From positions 1 to 8,595 of the forward strand of contig CAISYK010000277.1 of assembly GCA_903889605.1 (NCBI GenBank): a DNA stretch of 8,595 nt, in the 5' to 3' direction. Positions 7,134 through 8,595 of the stretch are shown here, piece by piece. A model generated the notes under the pieces. That model saw only the letters and a list, made by a program, of their open reading frames with translations, was not told where the DNA came from and did not search any database. Source of the stretch: an uncultured Bacteroidota bacterium (GTDB taxonomy: Bacteria; Bacteroidota; Bacteroidia; 2-12-FULL-35-15). Both the position numbers and the translations under genes were made by a program. How positions within the stretch are numbered: position 1 is the stretch's first letter; each line of letters opens with the position of its first letter.

Positions 7134-8231
7134 ATGCTCGAATTCGTTTCAAAATATATTTCGTTGGTTTTTGTTTTATTTTCGGTTCATTTGAATGCAC
7201 AAATTGTCCCCAAACAAGAAGTTGCAGCAACCAACTTTTTGGATGCAGCTAACCATAAATGCGATTCTGCTGAAGTCCATTTAAAAATAAAAGATTTTAA
7301 GGGAGCGGATAAATTATTTAAGAGTGCGGTAAAAGACTATAAAAATATTGTAAAAGAAAATCCAGATTCTTATGCAGCTATTTATCGTTTGGCTATTACC
7401 CAAACAAAAATAAAAGATTATAAAAATGCGGTAATAAATTTTAATAAAGCATTGGAAATTGATACTACCCATGGAGAGGCATATCGTGAAAGAGGTATTG
7501 CTCAATATGCACAAGGGAATAGTAAAGAGGCATATACAGATTTTGTTAAAGCTACTGATAAAAACTATGACGATGCCGAAGCTTTTTATCAGCTGGGATT
7601 GCTTGTTGAATCAGGTAAAGATCCTGAGCCAGCTATTGTAAATTACTCTCGTGTAATTGAAATTAAACCAAATTTTGAAAACGCTTACTTGAAGCGCGGT
7701 ATAATTTATTTCAATTTAAAAAAAGATTATACACTGGCACTTATTGACTTCAATAGTTTATTGGAAATAAATCCTGAAAATAATGTTGGTTATCTTTGGC
7801 GTGGGAAAACAAAATTTAAGGGTGAAGATTTTCAGGGTGCAGATAAAGACTTAAGCCGGTATATTGATTATGAACCAGGCAATACTGAAGCGCTTATCAC
7901 CAAGGGAGCTGCCAGGATAAATATTAATAATAATTCAGGGGCTGTTTCTGATTTTGATGAGGTAATAAAGCTTGAGCCTAAAAATATTATTGCATATATG
8001 AATAGGGGAGTAGCTAAAGGAGGAATGAAAAAATATAAGGATGCACTGCAGGATTTAGATATGGCTATTAAGATAAAATTTGATTTTTCAACTGCATATA
8101 TTAATAGAGCAGCTGTAAAATTTGCCTCCGGCGATAAGAAGGGGGCTTGTAAAGATTTAGAAAAAGCTGATGGGTTGAATAACGAAAAAGCATATAAACT
8201 TATTCAGCAGTATTGTAAGGATATGAAATAG
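7134..8231 (+). CDS. Exported tetratricopeptide repeat protein
   Basis: A 365-residue protein with an N-terminal signal peptide (MLEFVSKYISLVFVLFSVHLNAQ, probable cleavage after NA, about residue 22), so it acts in the periplasm or at the envelope. Residues about 35-350 are built of roughly eight or nine tetratricopeptide repeats. Clear examples are YAAIYRLAITQTKIKDY, GEAYRERGIAQYAQGNSKEA, ENAYLKRGIIYFNLKKDY and IAYMNRGVAKGGMKKYKDA, each closing with an E-I-x-P-type helix end. The C-terminus, GDKKGACKDLEKADGL followed by KLIQQYCK, is the usual cap of Bacteroidota TPR proteins and carries two Cys that might pair in the periplasm (inference). TPR arrays bind partner proteins; no enzyme domain is present and the partner is unknown. 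ATG at 7134 gives a complete signal peptide and follows a -7 promoter element. The gene is a single unit: the next gene has its own promoter. Confidence 0.9.
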   Translation: MLEFVSKYISLVFVLFSVHLNAQIVPKQEVAATNFLDAANHKCDSAEVHLKIKDFKGADKLFKSAVKDYKNIVKENPDSYAAIYRLAITQTKIKDYKNAVINFNKALEIDTTHGEAYRERGIAQYAQGNSKEAYTDFVKATDKNYDDAEAFYQLGLLVESGKDPEPAIVNYSRVIEIKPNFENAYLKRGIIYFNLKKDYTLALIDFNSLLEINPENNVGYLWRGKTKFKGEDFQGADKDLSRYIDYEPGNTEALITKGAARININNNSGAVSDFDEVIKLEPKNIIAYMNRGVAKGGMKKYKDALQDLDMAIKIKFDFSTAYINRAAVKFASGDKKGACKDLEKADGLNNEKAYKLIQQYCKDMK

Positions 8232-8350
8232 ATTAGATTTGATCTCCAATGTTAATGTTTTTTAATTGAAACTTTATGGACAGACTCCAATATAGTCTTC
8301 CTGCAAAAAAAATGATAAAAAAAACTGAAGAAAATAATTTGAATAATCGA
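8232..8350. other. Gap after the TPR gene, no clear terminator
   Basis: Only a weak 5 bp hairpin is seen, agact with agtct around 8283-8299. It is followed by A-rich rather than T-rich sequence, so it does not make a good terminator. No small gene is supported. Confidence 0.3.
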
Positions 8351-8379
8351 TTGCAGGCTGTGAAAATGTTATAAATTTG
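8351..8379 (+). promoter_or_regulatory. Bacteroidota-type promoter for the SDR gene
   Basis: TTG (8351-8353), an 18-base spacer and TAAATTTG (8372-8379) fit the Bacteroidota sigma consensus TTG-N17-23-TAnnTTTG. Transcription would begin near 8386, leaving a leader of about 17 bases before the ATG at 8403, which has no Shine-Dalgarno site. This is the best promoter in the window. Confidence 0.6.
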
Positions 8380-8402
8380 CTTAAAACCTAAAAAATATAA
8401 CC

Positions 8403-8595
8403 ATGAACGAAATGCAGGGAAAAACAGTTTTAGTTACCGGGGCGGCCGGTTCAATCGGCAAGCCAATGTGTGTAGAGTTAGCTAAACGCGGAGCTTCAGT
8501 TATAATGGGAGGCCGCGGGCAAAAAATAAAAGACGCAGCGGCAGAAGTTGAAAAATTAAGCGGAAGCGATAAAGTAGAGGTGCTTGACTTGGATC
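8403..8595 (+). CDS. Short-chain dehydrogenase/reductase, 3' end outside the window
   Basis: The first 64 codons of a gene that runs off the right edge. The protein begins MNEMQGKTVLVTGAAGSIG, a beta strand followed by the TGxxGxxG-type nucleotide-binding loop of classical short-chain dehydrogenases (TGAAGSIG). Next come a helix (MCVELAKRGASVIM) and GGRGQK, where the Arg after the second strand would favour NADP(H). The segment KVEVLDLD is the third strand with the Asp that holds the adenine ring. The substrate-deciding and catalytic part (Asn, Ser, Tyr-x-x-x-Lys) is outside the window, so the reaction cannot be named. A second ATG three codons in (8412) is an alternative start, but 8403 fits the promoter and leader better. 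The codons look somewhat richer in G and C than those of the TPR gene before it. Confidence 0.88.
   Translation, partial: MNEMQGKTVLVTGAAGSIGKPMCVELAKRGASVIMGGRGQKIKDAAAEVEKLSGSDKVEVLDLD

Noticed and set aside
1..8595. CRISPR array, tRNA, rRNA, or phage/defence cassette
   Set aside because: No regularly spaced repeats, cloverleaf, rRNA core sequence or phage/defence protein signature was seen on either strand.

Overview
The window reads as ordinary chromosomal DNA from a member of the Bacteroidota (Flavobacteriia/Sphingobacteriia-like or an uncultured relative). The evidence is AT-rich DNA, genes without Shine-Dalgarno sequences but with A/T-rich leaders, several matches to the Bacteroidota -7 promoter motif TAnnTTTG, a TonB-dependent receptor with an N-terminal carboxypeptidase-regulatory-like domain, and secreted TPR proteins of a type common in the phylum. 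The exact taxon cannot be read from the sequence.

Layout, left to right. Positions 1-651 hold the 3' part of a + strand TPR-like gene that enters from outside the window, followed by AT-only and palindromic hairpins. About 849-1550 is the C-terminal remnant of an ISAs1/H-repeat-type transposase, with an imperfect inverted repeat close on both sides; it is a dead element. Positions 1740-2183 encode a small helical protein of unknown function, possibly TerB-like. A large TonB-dependent receptor (4739-2304) and the E3 enzyme dihydrolipoyl dehydrogenase (6585-5200) follow on the minus strand, separated by a 460 bp gap with a dense REP-like palindrome cluster. A 548 bp gap with scattered hairpins precedes a + strand secreted TPR protein (7134-8231). 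A + strand short-chain dehydrogenase starts at 8403, behind a very good Bacteroidota promoter, and runs off the right edge.

The genes do not form one evident system. The receptor has no SusD partner or obvious substrate operon in view. The E3 gene stands apart from E1/E2 genes. The TPR proteins are scaffold-type proteins without a visible enzyme partner. I found no CRISPR array, tRNA, rRNA, phage or defence cassette. The most notable items are the palindrome cluster at about 5001-5097, the truncated IS with closely spaced candidate ends, and the uncharacterised 147-residue protein beside it. I see no convincing evidence of a new biological system here.
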